From positions 1-6,416 of the forward strand of contig CAIJKT010000700.1 in assembly GCA_903821255.1 (NCBI GenBank): DNA of 6,416 bases, written 5' to 3'. Positions 1-5,931 of this stretch are shown piece by piece. This DNA is from an uncultured Lentisphaeria bacterium (GTDB lineage Bacteria; Verrucomicrobiota; Lentisphaeria; Victivallales; Victivallaceae). Under the pieces are notes generated by a model. The model was not told the origin of the DNA. It searched no databases and saw nothing but the letters and a program-made list of their open reading frames with translations. Within the stretch, counting starts at the first letter, position 1, and each line of letters starts with the position of its first letter. The translations under genes were made by a program, and so were the position numbers.

Positions 1-278
1 TCCGCCACATATTCCGGCGAATGCACCAGCAGAATCCAGTTCAGCGGCGCGGGAGTGACTTTGACCGGTTTCAGACCGGTCAATAAACCATTATTCTGCA
101 ACTGGATGACAATGGCAGTTAAGCGCTCTCTGCGTTCAGGGTGCGTCGGCCCGGTATCATGTTTCAACATGTCCTCATGATAAACAAAACCGGTTTTCGC
201 GCCGTCAGCCGGTTCCGCATTTCCGGTCAGCATTATTAGCGAGGCTGCCGTCATAAGACTTATTTTCCAGAAAGTCAT
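1..278 (-). CDS. Histone deacetylase/AcuC-family amidohydrolase, N-terminal part, apparently exported (3' end outside window)
   Basis: Only the first 92 codons are present; the gene continues past the left edge. The protein opens with Lys5 followed by a hydrophobic stretch at about residues 6-18 and a plausible signal peptidase site after Gly-Asn-Ala21. No lipobox cysteine is seen, so a periplasmic or secreted location is inferred. The mature start reads TGFVYHEDMLKHDTGPTHPE, then RRERL at about 49-53, and HSPEYV at 86-91. These match the N-terminal signatures of the zinc-dependent histone deacetylase / acetoin utilization (AcuC) / acetylpolyamine amidohydrolase superfamily, which hydrolyses acyl-amide bonds. 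The zinc ligands and catalytic His pair lie further downstream, so activity cannot be judged. The ATG at 278 follows AGGA (TCCT at 283-286 on the plus strand) by 4 nt and lies 9 bp past the stop of the upstream gene, which argues for co-transcription. The substrate is unknown; the family call is fairly firm. Confidence 0.8.
   Translation of the reverse strand, partial: MTFWKISLMTAASLIMLTGNAEPADGAKTGFVYHEDMLKHDTGPTHPERRERLTAIVIQLQNNGLLTGLKPVKVTPAPLNWILLVHSPEYVA
61..83. repeat. Perfect 9-bp inverted repeat inside the deacetylase-family gene
   Basis: The arms TTGACCGGT (61-69) and ACCGGTCAA (75-83) are exact reverse complements around a 5-nt loop. In the mRNA of the deacetylase-family gene this would form a GC-rich hairpin across the codons for LTGLKPV. 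There is no T-run on either side, so it is not an intrinsic terminator. It may be a chance consequence of repeated Thr-Gly and Pro-Val codons. Confidence 0.5.
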
Positions 279-287
279 TTTATCCTG

Positions 288-2048
288 TCAATAAATGAAA
301 CATTCGGTCTTTTGCCCGATATATTCGCGGTTGCGGATAATATCAAAAGTAATCATGGCTCCGGACTTCATCACGGCACTATCCGCCTTGAAATTAAAAA
401 TTACGGATTTTTTACCGGACGGCGGAACAGTTATTGCCGCAGACTTATTTACCGCCTCAATCCCCGGCGGAGCAGACGGAGTAACTTCCAGTACAGCAAC
501 CGTTTTTGCCGGATTAGTTGCAGTAAATTCCACTGAAAAAGTTTCCGCCGCCGGTTGCGAATATGGAAAGATTTTAAAAATATGCTGGCTGAACGTCAAC
601 AGATAATGCTCATCCGCAGATATTTCTTTCATCGCGTCAACCATCGCGTAGGTCCAGTCAAGCCGCTTTTCGAAATCCGCGCGGCGGAACATAAACGGAT
701 GCATATGGCTTGCCAGTATCCATTCCGGCTCCAGTCTCAGCAGCAGTTTTATTGAGCGCCGCCAGCCGTTCTCCGGATCGCCGCCGTTAAAAGAACTAAA
801 CCCGCCGGTACCGCCCCATTGCTGGGCGGGATAGAAATTATCGCCGCTGAAAAATACTTTTCTGCCGTCAATCGCGGCAAAATATCCGGCATGAAGATCT
901 GTCTGCCCCGGAAAATCGAATACCTCGAAGGTGTATTCATGCCATTTAAAAGTTTCATTGTCGGCATAGCCTCGATCAACTTTGATGCCGGGAAAATACT
1001 GGAACGGACGCTTGAATGCCGGAGGATTTTCGAGAGCCGGTTTTAGATAATTGCTGCATGCTACTTCGAAATCAGCATATTTGCGCAATTCATTGATTCC
1101 AACCCAGTGATCAAAATGAAAATGGGAAATCAAGATCCGCTCAATGGCGATGCCGGGAAAATATTCTTCAAACTCCTTCAGGAACTGGCGGACAGACTCA
1201 TCATCCGGCTCAAAGAAATCAACCAGCAGCGCTTTCCCGGTTGCGGAAATTACAACGTAAATGTTACGTCGCATCCAGATATGTTCCGAGACCTGCTGGA
1301 AACAGCCTTTCGTGCACGGTATCCGCTGCGACGCCGGAACTTCAGGGCAGTTGGTTTCGTACAACTGCGCAAGCCGGTTGAGCCGGTCCATCGCAAGCGT
1401 AAGCGACTCGAAAGTATTGCCGTGCATAACTTCCCCGTGCGCCGGACAGAGCATATCCGGGCGCTCCATCCTGAGCAGGCGCAGCACTTCCGCGCCGCGG
1501 TACTGTCCGGTGCCGGTATGGTGCATATGTTCAAAATTATAAGCTGCGTAAATTTTTCCCGGCGCATAAATTGCGTCCCCGGAAAAACATATCCGTTTGT
1601 TGACTGAATCCGCGAAATATGCGGTCTGGCACTCCATAAAGCCGCCGATCCGCAACGGCGAAATGACATAATCGCCAAACTGCATCTGCGCCGGCGGCGC
1701 ACCGCCATTATTCAGGGATGACGGGATTTCATAAACGCCCGGGAAGAACGGGAACCGCACCGGATTGCCGGGTTTTAACGCAAAACGTTCGAGGATATCT
1801 TCCGTCCCGATTGGATAATATACTGGCACACCCTGCGGCAGCCTGGACAGTCCCTGACAATGGTTGCGCTGCGGCACCGTAATATAAACCGCGCGAATAT
1901 CGGTGATCTCCAGCGCGGACAGTTCATCCAGGACGCCGCCGGAACCGAAATCAATCAAAACCGCCTCGCGGCCATTCCTGATGATATACACGCGACAGCA
2001 ATCCTGGTCGAAACAGTAAATATTCTCTGTGACATTGATTAACGCCAT
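288..2048 (-). CDS. Tandem metallo-beta-lactamase-fold protein: inactive first domain, intact second domain, C-terminal Ig-like domain
   Basis: This 586-residue protein has two MBL-fold units and no signal peptide, so it is predicted cytoplasmic. In domain 1 (about 1-230) the HxHxDH position reads TVPQRNH (57-63): Val58, Gln60 and Asn62 replace ligands and only His63 remains. The third-site His is Gln141, while Asp158 (FSGD) and His204 (PAHGE) survive. Domain 2 (about 250-475) is complete: HFHFDH at 309-314, His386 (DLHAG), Asp403 (FSGD) and His448 or His450 (ASHMH). Residues about 480-586 are beta-rich with TNP and VPPSGKKSV stretches, resembling an Ig-like sandwich. The family covers thioesterases, lactonases and other hydrolases; the substrate is not deducible. 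The frame stays open upstream to 2096, but the ATG at 2048 is preferred because MBL-like sequence begins there and AGGAG lies upstream. The gene is 66 bp after the GH78 gene and 9 bp before the deacetylase-family gene. Confidence 0.88.
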   Translation of the reverse strand: MALINVTENIYCFDQDCCRVYIIRNGREAVLIDFGSGGVLDELSALEITDIRAVYITVPQRNHCQGLSRLPQGVPVYYPIGTEDILERFALKPGNPVRFPFFPGVYEIPSSLNNGGAPPAQMQFGDYVISPLRIGGFMECQTAYFADSVNKRICFSGDAIYAPGKIYAAYNFEHMHHTGTGQYRGAEVLRLLRMERPDMLCPAHGEVMHGNTFESLTLAMDRLNRLAQLYETNCPEVPASQRIPCTKGCFQQVSEHIWMRRNIYVVISATGKALLVDFFEPDDESVRQFLKEFEEYFPGIAIERILISHFHFDHWVGINELRKYADFEVACSNYLKPALENPPAFKRPFQYFPGIKVDRGYADNETFKWHEYTFEVFDFPGQTDLHAGYFAAIDGRKVFFSGDNFYPAQQWGGTGGFSSFNGGDPENGWRRSIKLLLRLEPEWILASHMHPFMFRRADFEKRLDWTYAMVDAMKEISADEHYLLTFSQHIFKIFPYSQPAAETFSVEFTATNPAKTVAVLEVTPSAPPGIEAVNKSAAITVPPSGKKSVIFNFKADSAVMKSGAMITFDIIRNREYIGQKTECFIY

Positions 2049-2059
2049 ACAAGTCAATG

Positions 2060-2064
2060 CTCCT
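2060..2064 (-). promoter_or_regulatory. Ribosome binding site deciding the MBL protein start
   Basis: On the minus strand AGAGGAG stands 11 nt before the ATG at 2048. The spacing is long, but no better site exists. An in-frame TTG at 2057 lies only 2 nt from the motif, and the upstream ATG at 2096 lacks a purine-rich leader. The 66-bp gap holding this site has no terminator-like hairpin, which supports read-through from the GH78 gene. Confidence 0.55.
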
Positions 2065-2114
2065 CTTATCTGACAATAAGATACACCGGCAGGCAAAAAT
2101 TAAAAATGCTTGAG

Positions 2115-4484
2115 TTAAATTTCAACGGCTGCACCATTATAAGTGGCGGAGATTACCGGCGCTTCTTCAAACGCGGCAAGCACCGGAGTCAGGTTTGCCG
2201 GGCCGGTCGCCGTAATCTGTAAACCGTTTCCGGATTTCCGCCACTCCACACAGATGAAACCGGACGGCGTAGCGACCGATCCTTTTACCGCATTGAAGCT
2301 GCCGGCACAGGGCGACAGCAGGAACTTTTTAAATCCAGGCTCCAGCGGCCTTATTCCAAGCACCCAGGCGGAATAATAATACACCGGGAGACTGCTCCAG
2401 GCATGGCAGAGACTGCCCGCTCCGTCAAAATCAGCGGCGCCTTTCCCGGTTTCCCACAAACTGGTAGCGCCGGATAGAATTATCGGGTCAAAACTGCGTT
2501 TCAGCGCAGCCGCGGCATATTCGCGTGCTTGCGGCGATAATGGCATCAGCGCGGAGAGCATATAAAGCATGGCGCTGAAAGTCACCCCTTCCAGTTTGCC
2601 GGAATAAACCGTTTGCAGCACAACTGGCAGTTTTTCCGCAGGAACGATGTTATTATACAAAGCCAGGAACTGAATATGGTCGTGATATTCCTGAAGCTTT
2701 CCGCCAATCATTTTCGTGGCATAGCAATTATGCTGTACGTCCCAGAAATTACGGTTGATTGCTTCTTTCAGTTCCGCCGCAATGGCGGAATACTTCACAG
2801 CTCTGGCGTTCTGTCCGCCGCGCCGTAGCATTTCAGCATACGAGCAAAGCATTTCGTAAAAATACAAATTATACGGCGCATGATATTCGTCTTCAAGGGA
2901 TCCCATTGCCGACAAACCGGGCGCCCATTCGTAAAAATTCCACATTCCGTTACCGGTATTAAGCCGATACAAGCCGGTATCGGGATTATGCAGTTCCAGT
3001 ATTTTACCGGTCATCAGCTCTATCTGCGCATCAAATTTGCGAAAAACGGCATCGCTGCCGCTGTGCAGCCAGTGTTCATTGATTTCGGAGACCCAGACAA
3101 AACTGAATATCGGAATCGTTACGGGAACTTTGGCCGGGGCGCACAATTCAAGCAGTCCGTCCGTGCGGAGTCCCCTTCCCAGCAGATCAATTGAGGCGGC
3201 GGCAAAATCGTAATTGCCCCAGACATAATATCCGTACAGCATTTGATTCCGGGAATCGTAGGCATAAAGCCCCTGTTCGCGCCATGGGCAATCCTCGTAA
3301 TGTTCGTGCATGCAGAGTTCCAGCGTCCTGATACCGATGTCATTTGTGCGGTCAGCCAGCGTATCGCCGCTCTGAAAATTTCCGCGCTGCGGCAGCGGCA
3401 GACTGAGCGGCCGGAGCCCGGCGTAGTGAATTATTACCGGACTCTTCATACAAGTCATGTTCAACTGGATATAGCGGCCGCCGATGCGCCTGAACGGCAG
3501 CACATATCGGTTCAAGCCGTCTTTGCAGATGTAGCGGTCAGTGAAGTTGCGCGCGCCGATTTTATTGCGCACTTTGCCGTCCAGCAAATGTTCGCCGTGC
3601 GAAATGTCAATTACGGTCCCGGCTGCGGCGGTAAGTTCAATATCCAGCAATCCGGCATTTTCCGCGCCAAAGTCAACGACGATAAAACTGCCGTTCGCCG
3701 GGGCTTCCGGCAACCTGAGCCTCAATGTGCGATCTGGAGTTCCGTCAAGTATCAGCGGGGAAATATATTCAGATTCAGGTCCGTCAAACACCCGCGAAAC
3801 CGGATAATGCCCCATCAGGTCATCAGCCACCGTATCGGCAAAAGTTTCCAGTTCCTGTTTGCGCAGAATAACGCCCTGCATCACCCCCTGTACCGGAATA
3901 CGAGTTCCGATTGTCAATGGCGGAACCGTCCGTAAATATAATTTTGTCCAGAAGCCGGCACGAACTTCGACCGCCGGCCAGGCGGAATCATCAAAGTCCG
4001 GATTCGTCCAGTCTGAATCATGACGAGCGTCAAACATGGTGACAAATCCGAGCTGATTTGTAACTCGCGGCAAGCCGCCGGACTGGAATGCCGTGGATTG
4101 AATGCATTTCCAACTGCCGTCCGAAACGATTTCAAGAGTACTGTTTTTCAATACTGCAATCATTCCGGCCCGGCCTTTGCGGTAAGTGGAAAAATCCGCG
4201 CCGCAGTGATATGCCAGCACGCAAAGCACATTCACGCCTGGCTTCAGCAGCGATTCAACCTGAAACTCGCTGTAAGTCTTTTCCTCCGGATAATCACTGA
4301 ACTGTCCGCGTCCAATCTCCTGCCCGTTCAAAAATGCGACAAAATCAGTATCGGCGGAAATATGCAATTTTCCGCGACCGATGTCATCGACTGAAAATCT
4401 TTTGCGAAAGCAGGCATACTGATGTTCAGTATCCACCGCCTGTTTTTTCCATATCCATTGTGCGCCAGCCAATGCCTTTTCCAT
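2115..4484 (-). CDS. GH78-like alpha-L-rhamnosidase (six-hairpin glycosidase), cytoplasmic
   Basis: This 789-residue protein is close to the usual length of single-catalytic-domain GH78 enzymes, which cleave terminal alpha-L-rhamnose by inversion. It starts with the typical AQWIW (8-12) and an N-terminal beta-sandwich to about 155 (ADTDFVAFLNG at 44-54). A second beta-sandwich follows at about 210-360 (VVDFGAENAG at 269-278, FRRIGGRYIQL at 331-341). The (alpha/alpha)6 barrel spans about 370-705 and a C-terminal beta-sandwich completes it. The catalytic signature DCPWREQGLYAYD (398-410) places Glu403 five residues after Asp398 and Asp410 twelve after, the spacing I recall for the general-acid loop of Bacillus RhaB. 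Glu678 in SLWETG and His694 in LCHAW fit the second active-site segment. No signal peptide is visible, so the substrate would be an imported oligosaccharide or glycoside. AGGA lies 7 nt before the ATG. It is first in the minus-strand set; exact sugar specificity (rhamnose or another sugar) is uncertain. Confidence 0.85.
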   Translation of the reverse strand: MEKALAGAQWIWKKQAVDTEHQYACFRKRFSVDDIGRGKLHISADTDFVAFLNGQEIGRGQFSDYPEEKTYSEFQVESLLKPGVNVLCVLAYHCGADFSTYRKGRAGMIAVLKNSTLEIVSDGSWKCIQSTAFQSGGLPRVTNQLGFVTMFDARHDSDWTNPDFDDSAWPAVEVRAGFWTKLYLRTVPPLTIGTRIPVQGVMQGVILRKQELETFADTVADDLMGHYPVSRVFDGPESEYISPLILDGTPDRTLRLRLPEAPANGSFIVVDFGAENAGLLDIELTAAAGTVIDISHGEHLLDGKVRNKIGARNFTDRYICKDGLNRYVLPFRRIGGRYIQLNMTCMKSPVIIHYAGLRPLSLPLPQRGNFQSGDTLADRTNDIGIRTLELCMHEHYEDCPWREQGLYAYDSRNQMLYGYYVWGNYDFAAASIDLLGRGLRTDGLLELCAPAKVPVTIPIFSFVWVSEINEHWLHSGSDAVFRKFDAQIELMTGKILELHNPDTGLYRLNTGNGMWNFYEWAPGLSAMGSLEDEYHAPYNLYFYEMLCSYAEMLRRGGQNARAVKYSAIAAELKEAINRNFWDVQHNCYATKMIGGKLQEYHDHIQFLALYNNIVPAEKLPVVLQTVYSGKLEGVTFSAMLYMLSALMPLSPQAREYAAAALKRSFDPIILSGATSLWETGKGAADFDGAGSLCHAWSSLPVYYYSAWVLGIRPLEPGFKKFLLSPCAGSFNAVKGSVATPSGFICVEWRKSGNGLQITATGPANLTPVLAAFEEAPVISATYNGAAVEI

Positions 4485-4526
4485 TTCTTCGTCCTGATTT
4501 TTATTTATTTGGGAAAATACCGTCAG

Positions 4527-4556
4527 TTAATAAACGCGCATAACCGCGATTTTCAA
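4527..4556 (-). promoter_or_regulatory. Candidate sigma70-like promoter for the GH78 operon
   Basis: Read on the minus strand, TTGAAA (4556-4551) and TATTAA (4532-4527) are separated by 18 bp. They match five and four of six consensus positions. Transcription would start near 4520, giving a leader of about 35 nt with the AGGA site close to the ATG. A second, weaker pair lies upstream: TTGCGG (4610-4605) and TGTAAT (4586-4581), also 18 bp apart. Promoter consensus in this lineage is uncertain, so either call is tentative. Confidence 0.35.
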
Positions 4557-4562
4557 GAAAAT
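4549..4562. repeat. Short palindrome overlapping the putative -35 of the GH78 operon
   Basis: ATTTTC and GAAAAT (4549-4554 and 4557-4562) are perfect inverted arms around a 2-bp centre. They cover the proposed -35 hexamer of the GH78 promoter, a typical place for a repressor or activator site. The arms are short and AT-rich, so chance is possible. Confidence 0.3.
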
Positions 4563-4700
4563 AGAGATTAATGGTTAAGCATTACAATAGAAATTTAGGT
4601 TGTCCCGCAATTTAGTTTCCTTCCGTCCGGCAGCATCTTCTCTTAAATAAAATTGGCTGGAATTATCCGGTTTATCGCTGTAATAATCAGAAAACTGTGA

Positions 4701-4720
4701 TAAATTAATCAAATAATTTA
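4701..4720. repeat. Operator-like inverted repeat TAAATTA-N6-TAATTTA before the membrane protein gene
   Basis: Two perfect 7-bp arms (4701-4707 and 4714-4720) flank a 6-bp spacer and end 27 bp before the start codon of the plus-strand membrane protein. CTGT precedes the left arm and CAG follows the right arm, so the symmetry partly extends outward with a 3-nt offset. The layout fits a dimeric regulator site in the divergent gap, but the region is very AT-rich and chance cannot be excluded. Confidence 0.35.
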
Positions 4721-4733
4721 CAGCTTTTATAAA
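4705..4733 (+). promoter_or_regulatory. Weak candidate promoter for the UPF0104-type membrane protein
   Basis: TATAAA (4728-4733) is a good -10-like hexamer. The matching -35 position, TTAATC (4705-4710, 17-bp spacer), fits only three of six consensus bases and lies within the inverted repeat at 4701-4720. The implied leader is under 10 nt, and no clear Shine-Dalgarno motif precedes the ATG (GAAAGATAGAG only). Real initiation may lie further upstream. Confidence 0.2.
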
Positions 4734-4747
4734 TATGAAAGATAGAG

Positions 4748-5848
4748 ATGGAAACTGGAGACGATATACTGGCGATTGAAGAAGACGAAATATCTTCCGG
4801 CAAAAGCGCCAAAGGGCTTTTTAAAAAAATATTCTGGTTTGTTTTAAGAATCGGACTGGCGGCCGTGATCATCGGCTGGCTGGTAAGCAGAAATTTCGAT
4901 AAGTTTGTCCAAAGCCTCGCCGCTTTCAATTACTACTGGCTGATTCCGGCGGCTTTATGTTATTTTCTGCACATGGTGGTATGCGCCTGGCGCTGGTATA
5001 AACTGGCGAAAGTGCTGGATATTCAGATTACCATTTTCGACGCGTTTTCACTGACCATGAAATCCTATTTCTTCTCTCTGGTAATCCCCGGGGGCGCGAT
5101 TGGCGGCGACCTGGCGAAAATCGGATTTCTCGCCTCCAGGACGCCCAAAGGCACCAAAGTCGAAGGCGCGTTTACGATTCTGATGGACAGAATCGTGGGC
5201 ATGGTGGCATTGTTCTCAATCGCCATTATTATAATCTTTGTAACGCTGCCGACATTGATGAGCATTGACTTAACCGTAATCGGACTGCACACTAAACTGA
5301 TGCATATCGCGGCTATCGCGGGTCTGCTGGGAATATGTTTCTTCGGACTGATCGCGATGTTCGCCATATTTTATCATCGGACGCTGGAAAAATTCAAACC
5401 GATCGGTTACCTGATGAAAATGGGCGACCGCTATACCAACAGCGCCGTCAGCCGCATGACCGCCGCCACCGACATTTACCGCAACCAGTTGAAACTCTTC
5501 TCGGAAATGACGATTCTCAGTATTTTCCTGGTCCACCTGAATATGGTCATAGTAGTATTTTTCATCATGAAAGGGATGGGCATCGGACACGTCGACTTGA
5601 TAACGGTGACTTCGGCGGTTATCATCGGCAATATCGCCGGGCTGATACCGCTGACCGTATCCGGCGTGGGGCTGCGCGACGTGACCATTGCCACAGTCCT
5701 TTACGCAGGCGGCGTTGACAACGCAACCACGATCCCGATTATTTTTACCGCGCTGATTCTTGCTTTTAATATTTTGTCCGGATTGTTTTTCGTATTCGAC
5801 AGCGACAAAAAAAATAAGCGCGGAACGGCATCTGACAAGCCGCAATAA
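4748..5848 (+). CDS. UPF0104 / LPG_synthase_TM-family integral membrane protein (flippase-like)
   Basis: This 366-residue protein has about seven or eight hydrophobic segments, near residues 29-46, 62-80, 142-167, 186-209, 254-275, 284-303 and 329-350. It matches the family of the membrane part of lysylphosphatidylglycerol synthase, including YbhN-type proteins. Family hallmarks are visible: WRWYKL (81-86), IPGGAIGGDLAK (113-124), MDRIVGM (146-152) and PLTVSGVGLRD (301-311). Members are linked to lipid or lipid-linked glycan flipping and to aminoacyl-lipid synthesis. The soluble aminoacyl-transferase domain of MprF is absent here, so LPG synthesis itself is unlikely. An acidic, Ser-rich N-terminal tail (1-20) and a Lys-rich C-terminal tail (354-366) lie outside the membrane. 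The start is the only ATG that keeps the first membrane segment, although its ribosome binding site is weak. The gene is divergent from the GH78 set and is followed at once by a terminator, so it is probably monocistronic. The molecule transported is unknown. Confidence 0.85.
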   Translation: METGDDILAIEEDEISSGKSAKGLFKKIFWFVLRIGLAAVIIGWLVSRNFDKFVQSLAAFNYYWLIPAALCYFLHMVVCAWRWYKLAKVLDIQITIFDAFSLTMKSYFFSLVIPGGAIGGDLAKIGFLASRTPKGTKVEGAFTILMDRIVGMVALFSIAIIIIFVTLPTLMSIDLTVIGLHTKLMHIAAIAGLLGICFFGLIAMFAIFYHRTLEKFKPIGYLMKMGDRYTNSAVSRMTAATDIYRNQLKLFSEMTILSIFLVHLNMVIVVFFIMKGMGIGHVDLITVTSAVIIGNIAGLIPLTVSGVGLRDVTIATVLYAGGVDNATTIPIIFTALILAFNILSGLFFVFDSDKKNKRGTASDKPQ

Positions 5849-5864
5849 AAATTGCGGTTTTTTT
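5837..5864 (+). terminator. Intrinsic terminator overlapping the stop codon of the membrane protein gene
   Basis: CCGCAAT (5840-5846) pairs perfectly with ATTGCGG (5851-5857) around an AAAA loop and is followed by seven Ts (5858-5864). A G-U and two A-T pairs extend the stem to 5837. The TAA stop at 5846-5848 lies at the stem-loop junction. This separates the membrane protein gene from the downstream reductase-like gene. Confidence 0.9.
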
Positions 5865-5931
5865 CCGGTTTTCATGTTTTTTTATTGGTTTTTTGAATGT
5901 AATTTATCGGAAACATTGGAATCTTACAGAT

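Noticed and set aside
1107..1607. A 166-codon plus-strand open frame antisense to the MBL gene
   Set aside because: It runs across the second-domain metal motifs of the MBL protein, has no ribosome binding site and resembles no family I recognise.
2049..2096. A 16-residue N-terminal extension of the MBL protein from an ATG at 2096
   Set aside because: No ribosome binding site precedes it, and the AGGAG motif lies inside the extension, pointing to the ATG at 2048.
3243..3935. A 230-codon open frame on the plus strand, antisense to the GH78 gene
   Set aside because: Its translation shows no recognisable domain and an irregular composition rich in Arg, Gln and Phe. The opposite strand has clear GH78 motifs through the same stretch, so this is a shadow.
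4696..4711. A CRP-like half site TGTGA followed by N6
   Set aside because: The second half reads AATCA instead of TCACA, so the CRP symmetry is missing.
4485..4747. A possible small RNA or riboswitch in the divergent gap
   Set aside because: No extended helix or known riboswitch core is visible; only short AT-rich inverted repeats occur.
4735..4779. A 14-codon upstream frame (ATG at 4735) overlapping the start of the membrane protein gene
   Set aside because: It has no Shine-Dalgarno motif and no regulatory codon pattern, and its overlap with the real start looks fortuitous.
5270..5875. A 201-codon minus-strand open frame antisense to the membrane protein gene
   Set aside because: It is His-, Asp- and Gln-rich low-quality sequence, as expected from the complement of hydrophobic codons, and it runs through the terminator.
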